Part shown: positions 22,735 through 33,131 of the stretch, in pieces
Layout of the letters: every line of letters begins with the position of its first letter
How positions within the stretch are numbered: the first letter of the stretch is position 1
Assembly (NCBI GenBank): GCA_025175895.1
Contig: CM046004.1
Coordinates: 46,551,359-46,615,358 of the forward strand
Origin: Wurfbainia villosa
Taxonomy: Eukaryota > Streptophyta > Magnoliopsida > Zingiberales > Zingiberaceae
Direction: 5' to 3'
Length of the DNA stretch: 64,000 bases
The notes under the pieces: generated by a model
The model's database searches: none
Told to the model about the DNA's origin: nothing
What the model saw: only the letters and a program-made list of their open reading frames with translations
Program-made: the position numbers and the translations under genes

Positions 22735-23980
22735 TGTTAGGGCAATCAACCCATGTGATATGGTTTTGATGCGTATGGCAAAGGGTTTAAGTTAGGTTGT
22801 TATTGTTTTGATATGTGCATTGGAGTCTTGCAGGACTTAATAATTCGCACATGGAGCTTTGGCAAGTTTCACCAAATCACAACCTCGTTCTTGAGTCGGT
22901 GAAGGAGCATTGCCAAGTCGTGCGCTTGATGCATCCGAGGGACCGCCGAACAAGATGACTTGAAGCGAAGCCAAGAAAGCAGACTTCGAGGGCAAGAGAT
23001 GCGAAGGAGCATTGCAGAGCTGTGCGCTTGATGTTGTCGAGGGACGTGGTCGCGAACAAAGAGAACTTCGGCGAGGGACTTCAAGTGAGATGAGAGAATG
23101 AGTGAAATGTAAGTAGCTAATTAGGTGAACTTGGCTGAATGGCTAAGTGTTGGAGGCTTGACCGAAAGGGTTGAGGTTTACCCGACCGTCGGACGCTCAA
23201 ACAGATGTAAAGTTTGAGTTTTACCCGACATCAGTCGACTGTCATATCATGGCAGTCGACTGCTCCAAGTCAACTGTGACTCGACTGGTATACGAGTCTG
23301 GTTCATGTGCCATCAGTCAGCTGCCAAGTATTGGCGATCGACTACTGAGACCATCAGTCGATTGATGATGACATCAGTCGACAGGTCACGAGTGTTTCGG
23401 GCACAGAATCGTGATCAGTCGACAGATGGGATGATCAGTCGACTGATGTGGGAGCCGTTGGATGAAATCCAACGTGGAAGAAGTCATTATTGGGCAACGG
23501 CTACAGGAGCAGTCGACTGATCAGGGCATTAGTCGACAGCTAGTGACCAACGGGAAGAAAACAACCTTCTCTATTTATAGAGAAGGTGTGGGCTTTTGGA
23601 TGGCTAATGCTTATGCTCCAATTTATCATCCAAGTGCTCCACAAGTGTTAAACTCCATCTTCTTGTTCTTACTTCAATCTTATTGTAAGAAGGAGTGTTT
23701 GTCTATTAAGAAGGTTTACCTCCACCTTACTTTGGCTAAGGGAGAGACCATAGTGGATTGGTTTCAGAGTGATTCACCGGAGATGAATCGGACCGTGGAT
23801 TAGCAGCGAGGCCATGAACCACGTTACATATTGGTGTTAGCATTGTTTTATCGTTATTGTTGTTTAGCTTTTATATTTCCGCTTACGCTAATAGAATTTG
23901 TAGACAATCGATGAAGCAATTCCATCATACGACGATTGAGGGATATTCACCCCCTCTAGCCGGCCACCAATGTTCTAACA
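22735..23980 (+). repeat. 5' LTR of T1
   Basis: 1246 bp, TGTTAGGGCAATC ... GTTCTAACA. Contains four exact CAGTCGACTG palindromes between 23231 and 23520. Confidence 0.92.
23564..23587. promoter_or_regulatory. TATA box in a near-perfect palindrome, T1 5' LTR
   Basis: ACCTTCTCTA, then TTTA, then TAGAGAAGGT: 10-bp arms around a 4-base centre. The centre reads TATTTATA on one strand and TATAAATA on the other, so it could act as a TATA element on both. The same 24 bp recur at 27746-27769 in the 3' LTR. Confidence 0.6.
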
Positions 23981-23982
23981 AG

Positions 23983-23995
23983 TGATATCATAGCC
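23983..23995 (+). other. Primer binding site of T1, decayed
   Basis: TGATATCATAGCC, two mismatches to the initiator-Met consensus TGGTATCAGAGCC, two bases after the LTR. T2 has the consensus form at the same place. Confidence 0.85.
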
Positions 23996-24042
23996 AAGGT
24001 AGCTTGTCGAGGACTAACTGCCCAACAAGCACTACATCAAGG

Positions 24043-25743
24043 ATGGTCGGCTCCAACATTCACCCACCAAAGATTGAGGGAGAATTTTCTTGGTGGAAGA
24101 AGAGAATGGAGGTATTCTTTGAAACCGATTTCGATATTATGCTTTTAATGGAAAATGGTTTTGAGATACCTAGGAACGAAGAGGGTGAATCAATAGAGAA
24201 GTCAAGGTGGACTAAAAAGCAAAGGGAGGAGCACCTTGCAAATTCAAAGGCCAAGCACCACCTCTTCAATGTGCTCCCCCAACAAGAGATCAACCGGATA
24301 GGGGAATGTGCAAGCGCCAAGGAAATGTGGGAGAAACTCATAGAGCTCCATGAAGGCACCTCCGAGGACAAACTTGCAAGAAGAGATCTCCTTCGCTCCC
24401 AATTAAGCAACATCAAATTCGAAAAGGGAGAGAAGGTAAATTCTTTACATTCTAGGTTTAAATAAATTTTTATTGGATTAACATGTGTAGGGGAGAAGCT
24501 CTCCAATCGGGATATGGTAATGAAGGCTATAGATGCCTTTCCCCGATCCTCAAAGTGGAGCTCAATGGTGGACTCTTTCTACATCTCCAAGAATCTAGAG
24601 ATAACCACTCTAGAGAAATTCTTCTCCACCATTGAGCTACATGAGACAAGGCTTGAAGGAATAAGTGAAGAACCAAGCATCAAGCCATCTAGGAGAGTGG
24701 CACTAGTAGCTAACAAGGGGAAGAAGAAGAAGATAGAGACTCCCTCCTCCTCCGATGAAACATCCTCATCATCCTCCATGAATAACAATGAAGATGCTTA
24801 TATGGTAAGGAAGGTAGGGCGTGCCTTATGAAATTTAGAATTTAACAAATCTTATGATAGGAGAAGGCACAAGAGGAAGATCATTTGCTATAATTGCCAA
24901 CAAGAGGAACATATAAGGGATGATTGCCCCCTCTTGAACAAGTGCAAAGAAGAAAGGAGGAGAAAAGAAGAAAAGAAGAAGGGGAGCAAGAAAAAGGAAG
25001 AAGAGAAGAAGGCCAAGGAGAAAGGGAAGGCAAAAGCACTCAAAGCAAGGACATGGGATGATCCTTCATCATCATCATTGGAGGAAGAAAATGTGTTTGT
25101 CACAAACATTACCTTGATGGCATTTGATGATCTAGACTCCACCTCCTCCAAAGGTGAAAAATCAAGCTCAAGTGAAGAGAGCTCAAGTGAAGGGGGAGGC
25201 TCGTCATCATCCTCATCATCGAAAGAAGAAGACATGGAAACTTGGGTAAAACATCTTCCCACTAAAGAAATTGTTGCCATGATTTCTAGCTTAACTAGGG
25301 ATTTATTTAGGGCCAAAAAGAAAAATAAGAGCATGCTAGATGAAATTAAGGCCCTCGAAAATAAACTAGAAAAAACATGTTTAAATGTTAATGATGATGA
25401 TGCATGCTCACATGATAATTATATGCCTTTTGATGTTAATGATGTCTGCATTGAGGAAAATAGGGTTCTAACGGAAAAGGTAGACCATTTGACTAAATCC
25501 CTAGAAAAATTCACAATAGGCACCAATACTTTGAACATGATCATAGGGAGCCAAAGGGCAAGCTTCAATAGAAAAGGCCTAGGTTATAAGGGATAGACAA
25601 ATGAAAAGGCCTATAAATGTTTGATTGCTAGGGGTCAAGCCAAAAAGAAAATAATAGCTAGAAAATGGATCCCTAGGAAATATTTAGTGAACCCTATAGG
25701 AAAGAATTTGTTTTGGGTTCCTAAATCCATCCTTAAGGGTTAG
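24043..25743 (+). pseudogene. gag: gag of T1 (TR-GAG), three internal stops
   Basis: One frame from ATG 24043 to TAG 25741-25743, about 566 codons, with TAA 24463-24465, TGA 24829-24831 and TAG 25594-25596. Capsid motifs are WWKKRMEVFFETDFDIM and MKAIDAFPRSSKWSS. The zinc knuckle CYNCQQEEHIRDDC is intact, followed by a Lys/Glu-rich then Ser/Glu-rich tract and a coiled coil, ending in WVPKSILKG. That terminus parallels the WVPK and WDPK ends of D and A gag, so gag is complete in length. The TAA after LHSRFK is also in T2. It would supply capsid protein if read through or encoded by a sister copy. Confidence 0.9.
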
Positions 25744-26898
25744 AAAAACTTTAGGTTAGTCAACAATAGTGGAATTCACTTATATCATATTATTTGGTTG
25801 ACTTAGGATGATGGGGATGAAATTTTGAAATAGTGTTGGGTGATGATAATGCACCCATAAATAGCTTAAATCATGCTTTGGTTGATACTTGACTTACTAT
25901 CATGATTTTATACCTAATGCATGATTACAAATTGATTGATACACTTGTTTCATGATCATAATGTGAAATCAATGCATATATGTCTTTATGATCGTGTGGT
26001 ATTTTAGGATGATACTTAACCATGGGTAGAAATGCATGAAAATTTTGGTTAAGTAAAAATACCTTTAGGAACATCTCACACTCACCATAAGGATAACATT
26101 GATTGAAAACTTAGCATGGGTGAGATGTTAAGATGATACTAATGGTCAACTAATGCCTATGACATTTAGATGGTCATTTAAAGTATTAAAATAGCAATAA
26201 TAGACCAATCATGGGGAAAGCATATATTTAATTCATAGACATATTGCCCAAATATCATTGTTGGATATTTCAAATGATTTTAAAACCATTTTATACTTTT
26301 CAAATAGTGAGTTCATGTTTTTAAAAGTTACAAGGCAAAACTAGTTTTAAAAGTGGATACAAAGTTTAGATATTTTTGTAACTTTTGAGTTTTTGCCAAA
26401 CTTTCAAAAATAAAATGATTTTTTATGGAAAATAATTTTTCACTGATAAATGAACTCACAAGAAATGTGTATTTCAAATTTCAAGATTTTTCTAATTTCC
26501 TAGAATTTTTAACGCATTTCTGAAATTAGATTTTGAAAATCGAAAATCGAATTTGTGCAATGATCGTAATCTGAACCAATCGATCGATGTATCGCGACGA
26601 GCACAATAACCTATTTTATCAACTTTTTGATGGGTTTTTGGGTATTTTTCCTCCTTAGAGTTGATGTCATGCGTGTTTAACATTTAGATAATATTTTTCA
26701 TGGTGTCAAAGGGGGAGAATTGATAAGGTTTAAGTTAATCATGCTAAAAGGGAAAATTTAGCATGTCTTAAGGGGGAGTTGCATGTTTAAGGGGGAGTTT
26801 TGATGCTCATATTATTTACATGATTTCCTTCCTTATGTTGTTATTGTTATTTGTTTTACCTAACTTAAACGGATTGCCACACATCAAAAAGGGGAGAT
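25744..26898 (+). other. Noncoding tail of T1
   Basis: About 1.15 kb, AT-rich, no ORF. It contains the conserved stem-loop (26070-26129), the block GACCAATCATGGGGAA (26203-26218) and purine tracts at about 26706-26718, 26769-26779, 26791-26801 and the last one ending at 26898. T2 carries the same tail at 33132-34293, in reverse. Confidence 0.8.
26070..26129 (+). other. Conserved inverted repeat (stem-loop) after T1 gag
   Basis: AACATCTCAC (26070-26079) and GTGAGATGTT (26120-26129), perfect 10-bp arms, 40-nt loop, 326 nt after the gag stop. Confidence 0.8.
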
Positions 26899-28161
26899 TA
26901 TTAGGGCAATCAACCCATGTGATATGGTTTTGATGTGTGTGGCAAAGGATTTAAGTTAGGTTGTAATTGTTTTGATATGTGTGTTGGAGTCTTGCAGGAC
27001 TTAGTAATTCACACATGGAGCTTTGGCAAGTTTCACCAAATCACAACCTTGTGCTTGAGTCGGCGAAGGAGCATTGCGAAGCCGTGCGCTTGATGCATCC
27101 GAGGGACCGCCTGACGAGATGACTTGAAGTGATGCCAAAGAAGCGTACTTCGAGGACTAGAGACGCGAAGGAGCATTGCAGAGCCAAGCGAATCCAACGA
27201 AGAGAGCTTCGGCGAGGGACATCAAGTGAAAAGTGAGAATGAGTGAAATGTAAGTAGCTCATTAGGTGAACTTGGTCGAATGGCTAAGTGTCGGAGGCTC
27301 GATCGCAAGGGTTGAGGTTTACCCGACCGTCAGACGCTCAAACAGATGTAAAGTTTGAGTTTTACCCGACATCAGTCGACTGCCATGTCATGGCAGTCGA
27401 CTGCTCCAAGTCGACTGTGACTCGACTGGTATACGAGTCTGGTTCATGTGCCATCAGTCAACTGCCAAGGATTGGCAGTCGACTGCCGAGACCATCAGTC
27501 GACTGATGATGGCATCAGTTGACAGGTCATGAGGGTTTCGGGCACAGAATGGTGATAAATCAAGTGCTCGATTCCGGCGCTCGACTGTTAGCTCCATCAG
27601 TCGACTGATGGGATGATCAGTAGACTGATGTGGGAGTCATTGGATGAAATCCAATGTGAAAGAAGCCATTATTGGGCAACGACTACAGGAGCAGTCAACT
27701 TATCAGGACATCAGTCGACTTCTAGTGGCCAACGGGAAGAAAACAACCTTCTCTATTTATAGAGAAGGTGTGGGCTTTTGGATGGCTAATGCTTATGCTC
27801 CAATTGATCATCTAAGTGCTCCACAAGTGTTAAACTCCTTCTTCTTGTTCTTACTTCAATCTTATTGTAAGGAGTGTTTGTCTTGTAAGAAGGTTTACCT
27901 CCACCTTGCTTTGGCTAAAGGGAGAGATCATAGTGGATTAGTTTCAGAGTGATTCACCAGAGACGAATTAGACCGTGGATTAGCGGCGAGGCCGTGAACC
28001 ACATTACATATTGGTGTTAGCATTGTTTTATCATTATTGTTGTTTAGCTTTTATATTTCCTCTTGCGCTAATAGAATTTGTAGACAATCAACGAAGCAAT
28101 TCCATCATACGACGATTGAGAGCTATTCACCCCCCTCTAGCTGGCCATTAACGTTCCAACA
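26899..28161 (+). repeat. 3' LTR of T1
   Basis: 1263 bp, begins TATTAGGGC (the canonical TG is TA) and ends TTCCAACA against the ATAAC duplication. Five exact CAGTCGACTG palindromes between 27371 and 27612. Confidence 0.92.
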
Positions 28162-29636
28162 ATAACATGGTTTGGAACCGTATGGTTTCTACTCCACAGA
28201 TTGGGATCTAAAAGCCCTAGTGATGCAAATACACACCACTAATCCAATAAAAACATTTTCGACAACACGTTGGAGGTGGAGAAACCTCGTACAAATGATT
28301 ACACAAAGTAATATGACAAAAACAAGCAAATACAAGTATAAATACAATAATCTATGTAAAGAGAACTTTACAAATGAGCTTTTTGATGCTTGCTTGTTTG
28401 GTTGCTTGAGTTGCACTTGGAGACCCTGAATTGCAGCAGCAAATCGCCCTAAACTCCTCAAGAAATCTTGCCAAAAATCCTCCCCACGAGATACTTTTAT
28501 AACCTGTATTCGAGCTGATTTTCGCTTAGCAGTCGACTGATCAAGACCATAATTCGACTGCTCTTGTAGTCATTGCCTCACAATGGCAAGCGACACATTG
28601 GATAAGTTCCAACGGATAGACCATCAGTCGACTGATCATGCCCATAAGTTGACTGATCGAGTCATCACTCGACTGTCAAATCCTAACAATCGGCTCTAGA
28701 ACCTTCTGTACCTGAATATCCGACTAGCTGTCGACTCATCTCCAGATCAGTCAACTGCTCAGGCTAGCAGTCGACTATCCAATGTCGGCAGTCAACTACT
28801 AGGCCATTTCTCTACAGTCGAACTCCAGTCAATTCACATCAGTCGACTGACCATAGTCCCAGTCGACTGATACACCTCAAACATGAGGTTTTACCCCAAG
28901 TATGATGCCCTCATACTTACTAGACTACCCTTAGCCTAGACCTAAGCCTTCTAGCCACCTCCATCAGCCTCACACCTATCGGATCCCTCTAAGTCATCCA
29001 TTACTTATTCATCCATATGCTAGCCTTCAGGTGCTTCCATCAGCTATTATCATGCTAAAGTGGTCTACACCGCCAAGGCACATTTGGCTTACGCTGCCAA
29101 GAGTCCACTTGGACTTAACGCCGCCAACCATTGGACTTATGTTGCCAAGATTCCACCCTTGGACTTTACGCCGCCAATATTCCCCTTGGACTTCTCAATT
29201 GCCAATACTCAAGCTTGGACTTTCCCTTGCCAACCCATGTTGGACTTTCCATGCCAAGACCCATGCTTGGACTTTCCCATGCCAACCCATATTGGACTTT
29301 CCATGCCAAGACCCATGCTTGTACTTTCCCTTGTCAACCCATGTTGGACTTTCCTTGCCAAGACCCATGCTTGGACTTTCCTTGCCAACCCATGTTGGAC
29401 TTTCCATGCCAAGACTCAAGATTGGACTTTTCATGCCATGTACACAAGACTTGGACTTCTCCCATGACAATGGTCAAACCATCGTCAAACATCAAATATG
29501 ACCTGGGTCGATTGCACCAACAATCTCCCCAACACATTGTCATACATCAATGTCACACATCAATGTCAAACATAAAAATACTACTCGAGTCTAACTCGAG
29601 TTTGGTCAATCGTGACCTAGGTCGATTGCACCTACA
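28162..29636 (-). repeat. 3' LTR of element B, second segment
   Basis: Continues 22734 after T1 (first five bases are the duplication) and matches 38106-39118 plus 41326-41675. TATA box TATAAAA in the sense of the element at 28495-28501. Four CAGTCGACTG palindromes lie at 28530-28865. The end CACCTACA is followed by the purine tract. Confidence 0.88.
29145..29465 (-). repeat. About 52-bp minisatellite in the B LTR
   Basis: Alternating half-units TGGACTTTCCCTTGCCAACC and TGGACTTTCCATGCCAAGAC with CCATGTT or CCATGCT between them. The corresponding repeat in the 5' LTR of B is where solo LTR C0 inserted (39119). Confidence 0.85.
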
Positions 29637-29761
29637 TTCTCCCCCTTTTTGATGTTTGACAAAAACCAAATGATGCACGTGAACACGTCCTCAAATCTCA
29701 CGATGGAGGTCATCGAGGACTCGAAGCATGCGCTCGCGCTCAATGCCCGCAAGTACACGGA
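29637..29761 (-). other. Element B: polypurine tract and last 125 bp of interior
   Basis: The minus strand reads CATCAAAAAGGGGGAGAA directly before the LTR (29637-29654). The rest has no ORF and stops where the gypsy-type LTR begins. Confidence 0.7.
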
Positions 29762-31040
29762 TGTTGTCAAGTAATAAAAGATTATCGATCCCATAGGGAT
29801 TGGGATTTGAATATCGATATGTTCAATGGTTGTAATTGTTCGGAAATAAACTCTAAGAGGTTTCGATTTGTGAGGGTTGTCGGTGGACTATACTCTATAC
29901 GGTGTCACATGGAGGAAGAAGGGAGTGTGCCGAGGTCTTCAAAGGTGATTCTAGGACTTCGGATTCGCTTGTGTGTCGCAAAACAATGTTGTCAACTAGC
30001 GTTGTCTAGACGTTTAGCTATGGTTTTGTGGAAGGGACATCATACACTCTCCAGATGAGCCACCGCATCTACCGAGAGCTATCTCTGCCTTAAAAGGACT
30101 TGATAGACAATACGAGGATGCCGAATCAATCCCTACGATGAATCGTTTCCAGTTCCATCGCATCCTTCTACCCACAGTTACAGGATATCAGGTTTACCCC
30201 TAGGTTCCTTGTATACAATCCCCTAAATCGTAGATACGAGGGCTGTCACCCCTCGTATCGCCTAAGCACAGCAGGTAGAAAACCATACATGAATAGATAT
30301 AGTATAAACAACTTCCAATTGCCAAATTAAACTCAAAGATAGAATTTAACGTGAACCAACATGTAATGTGCACACAAGCTACTCCCTAATCCTAGAATCC
30401 AAGGAACTACTCCATGTATATAAGGGAAGAATCACAAGGCATGTACATGTTGGAATACATCAGAAATAAAGCACAGGAACAAGGGATTACAATGCCTTCG
30501 TGGTCTTCTCTTCGGCATTGAAGTGCAAGCGTGGACCTCCGATGGCGTTCTTCCTCCCCGTTGTGAGTTCCTGAATCCTTTTAGGGCTTTGGTGTGCCAT
30601 CCTTGCTGTCGTGCCTCCCCCCTAGAGTTTGGGCGGAGCCATCCTTATATAGACATCAACTCGGACCGCTACAAAATTCGAAAAAAGCCCTAGTCACGTA
30701 AATCTTACGGGGTGCCACACAGTCGTGTATTTCCAAATGGCAAGGCCGTGTGTGTCCCTGGGGTGGTTGATCTCACCCATTGGACACGGTCGTGTGTAGC
30801 CACATGCCCTGGTCATGTCCCATTTTGCGTTTAGCTGCAAAATGTCCTTCTTTTGCTCCAAAAGTGCACCTTTTCCCCCCGAAATGCTAACATGCACACA
30901 AAAGTACAAAGAGCAGACATCCGAACTAGAAAATAGGAAATGCGTGCAAAATAGAGTTACATATGCATGAAACTAACATAAAGTGTAATGAGATGTGAGC
31001 GAAAACTACTCCTAAAATCCTATATGTTTTTCTCACATCA
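29762..31040 (-). repeat. G: LTR of a Ty3/gypsy (Athila/Tat-like) element
   Basis: Plus strand starts TGTTGTCAAGTAATAAAAG and ends TCTCACATCA, so in the sense of the element it is TGATGTGAGA ... TTGACAACA. Directly inside lies the purine-rich AAGTCTGGGGGAAG (minus strand) next to 31041, the polypurine signature I associate with Athila/Tat elements. It is 1279 bp. No partner LTR or target duplication is visible; the other half is lost. Confidence 0.65.
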
Positions 31041-31993
31041 CTTCCCCCAGACTTAAATCTTTGCTTGTCCTCAAGAAAACCTCAATGCATGAAAATTAAA
31101 AAGATATTGTTCCATACTTAGCTTGTTAAATAAATTTATCAAGTGGTATTTACAATAAAAGAAAAATAAATATGTTCTAGAATTTTACTACGTTAGCTCC
31201 TCGTTCTCATGCTAAGCGAATCATTCATAGGGGATGCACGTTCTATGGTGAGTTAAGTCGTCATCCCATAGCTTTCCTAGGGTCTTCGGCTCTTAGGCAC
31301 TTCCCTACCCAAAGCGAGGGTTGTTCCCTAGATCTAGCATAAAGTCTCAAAGGCGTGCTCGGTATTGAGAGAAATTGGTAGGTGATTTCCCAGTAACCTA
31401 ACTCGGTCTCAAAGGGGCACCTAGCAATTTCTACCCACGATAACTATTTTTTTTTATCCCTCATAATCTTCTCTCTCTCTCTCTCTCTCATTTTGTTTTT
31501 TTTCTTTTCCTTTCCCTCTTTTATTCTTCAACTCACCGGAATTTTGATTTTTCCTAATGGGCTTACACAATCCGAGCATATCCAGTAACTAAAATACTAA
31601 ATCTAGAGACACCTATGGATTCCAAAGTACTAGACTACTGAGATGAATCATAACTAGGTATGTACTAGATTCACCCTTTCAGAACGTTCAACATGTGAAG
31701 GTGTAAAAATAAAGCTAACCAGTGTAAGTCTAGAATATTCATTAGAGAAAATAAAATAAAATACCATGAGATAAATGAAGTTAAGCTACCTATGGGAACA
31801 ACTCATGTAAGTAACTTTAAAATACTACCGAGGCAGTTTTTTAGATAACAAAAACTAAGTACTGCAAGAAACTCAATAACCTATGCATGAATAAATGAAT
31901 GCTAATAATCATACAAATGCCAGGAAATAAACTACTGCTAGGAAAAAAACAAAATAAACTTTGGTCCCCCCAGACTTAAACAAAAATATACCT
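31041..31993 (-). other. G: noncoding region between the last ORF and the LTR
   Basis: AT-rich, no ORF. It holds a CT microsatellite (about 31470-31489) followed by T-rich runs, and a second CCCCCCAGACTTAAAC purine-tract-like block at 31965-31980. Confidence 0.6.
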
Positions 31994-32787
31994 CTAGTAT
32001 GGTCGACGAGGTGGAAAGTCTGGGAACCTCAGCATCTCGGGATCCTGGGAGAACCTGCTACTGAGCCGCTGATGCCACATGTACATGTGGTCGATCTGGG
32101 AGCTGGTGGATGCAGCGGTTGCTCGGTGCTCCTCCTCCCTGGCCCACTGTGCCTGCTAGGCATGCATGTGCTGTCGCATCTCCTGGTGGTAGGCGGCCTC
32201 ATCTTGGCGATGAGCAGCCTCCTCCTGGAAGTATATGCGGGCCTCGTCATAGAACTCCTCAGCCTGTTGGAAGTGCTCCCGAAAGCCTTGGAACTCTGCC
32301 TGTGTGTATGCGCTTTGCTTCTCCCATCGTTGCCTCTACATCTACTGCTCGATGTATTGTCGGCGTGGACTAGGTGGGCTCCTATGCATGTGTGGACTGG
32401 AGGGAGAGTGATGTAAAGGGGGAGAGATGGGTGCCGATATAGGTGGTCCCTCATGTGGAGGGGACTCCACTATTAGTTCCAAGTGCTAGTTAGCGAGTGT
32501 AGTGATGGTGGTACGATCAGGGTCAGGTAGCCTAAGGGTCCTCAGATTTTTTCTTACAAAGCATAAGGAGTGTCCTCTCACAATCATCTTCATTGCCACG
32601 CACACTCCTAGGTCGATCCTAGGGCTCCCCTCCATACTCTCTAATGCAGTGTAATCGTACCCCATCCTATGATAAATGTGGGTAAGTAGGCCCCCCACAT
32701 TAATCTCTCCTCGTGCAACTTTGCCCATCTTCACTAAGTGTCTGATGAAGTGGGATCCTACATCGATGCTACTTCTTTGTTGTAAGT
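31994..32787 (-). pseudogene. G: C-terminal part of an Athila-type ORF, truncated and broken
   Basis: From the T2 junction leftwards the minus strand encodes DVGSHFIRHLVKMGK, INVGGLLTHIYHRMGYD, IDLGVCVAMKMI and LRLPDPDRTTIT. This resembles the C-terminal domain of Athila ORF1-like proteins (by memory of the family layout). After a stop near 32486 and a change of frame the same strand continues as a Gln/Glu-rich coiled coil (FREHFQQAEEFYDEARIYF, then SRFSQDPEMLRFPDF) to a TAG at 31994-31996, with a few internal stops. The N-terminal half is missing. Role unknown: it is not an enzyme, and it sits where env-like ORFs of this lineage sit. Confidence 0.55.
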
Positions 32788-33131
32788 GTCCCTCGTCGAA
32801 GCTCTCTTCGTTCGTGACCACGTCCCTTGGCAGCATCAAGTGCATGGCTCTGCAATGCTCCTTCGTGTCTCTTGCCCTCGAAGTTTGCTTCCTTGGCTTC
32901 GCTTCAAGCCATCTCGTCCGGCGGTCCCTCGGATGCATCAAGCGCACGACTTCGCAATACTCCTTCGCCGACTCAAGCATGAGGTTGTAAGTTGGTGAAA
33001 CTTGCCAATGCTCCATGTGCAAATTACTAAGTCCTGCAAGACTTCAACGCACATATCAAATCCAATCATCCTAACTTAAACTCTTTGCCACACACATCAA
33101 AACCATATCACATGGGTTGATTGCCCTAACA
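32788..33131 (-). repeat. T2 3' LTR, truncated
   Basis: Matches about 36960-37306 of the 5' LTR, ends CCCTAACA and is followed by the purine tract (CATCAAAATGGGGGAGAT on the minus strand). The break at about 32788 is a junction with G, without a TG/CA end. Confidence 0.85.

Larger units (their letters stand above)
22735..28161 (+). mobile_element. T1: gag-only LTR retrotransposon (TR-GAG type)
   Basis: LTRs 22735-23980 and 26899-28161, target duplication ATAAC at 22730-22734 and 28162-28166. The 2.9-kb interior holds a primer site, a full-length Sirevirus-type gag and 1.15 kb of noncoding sequence ending in a purine tract. There is no trace of protease, integrase, reverse transcriptase or RNase H. 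T2 has the same organisation, so absence of pol is the family structure and not a private deletion. Such elements must be copied by enzymes of a partner. Confidence 0.9.

Noticed and set aside
23220..23530. Regularly recurring CAGTCGACTG could suggest a CRISPR-like or satellite array
   Set aside because: Spacing is irregular, the units are only 10 bp palindromes, the DNA is eukaryotic, and the clusters sit inside LTRs upstream of TATA boxes.
30600..30910. Short ORFs in the G LTR (for example 30694-30909)
   Set aside because: Under 75 codons, no motif, inside LTR sequence.
32110..32416. Plus-strand Leu-rich ORFs at 31961-32416 as a possible membrane protein
   Set aside because: They are antisense to the coiled-coil coding stretch of G on the minus strand, which has coherent composition and joins the Athila-like domain.
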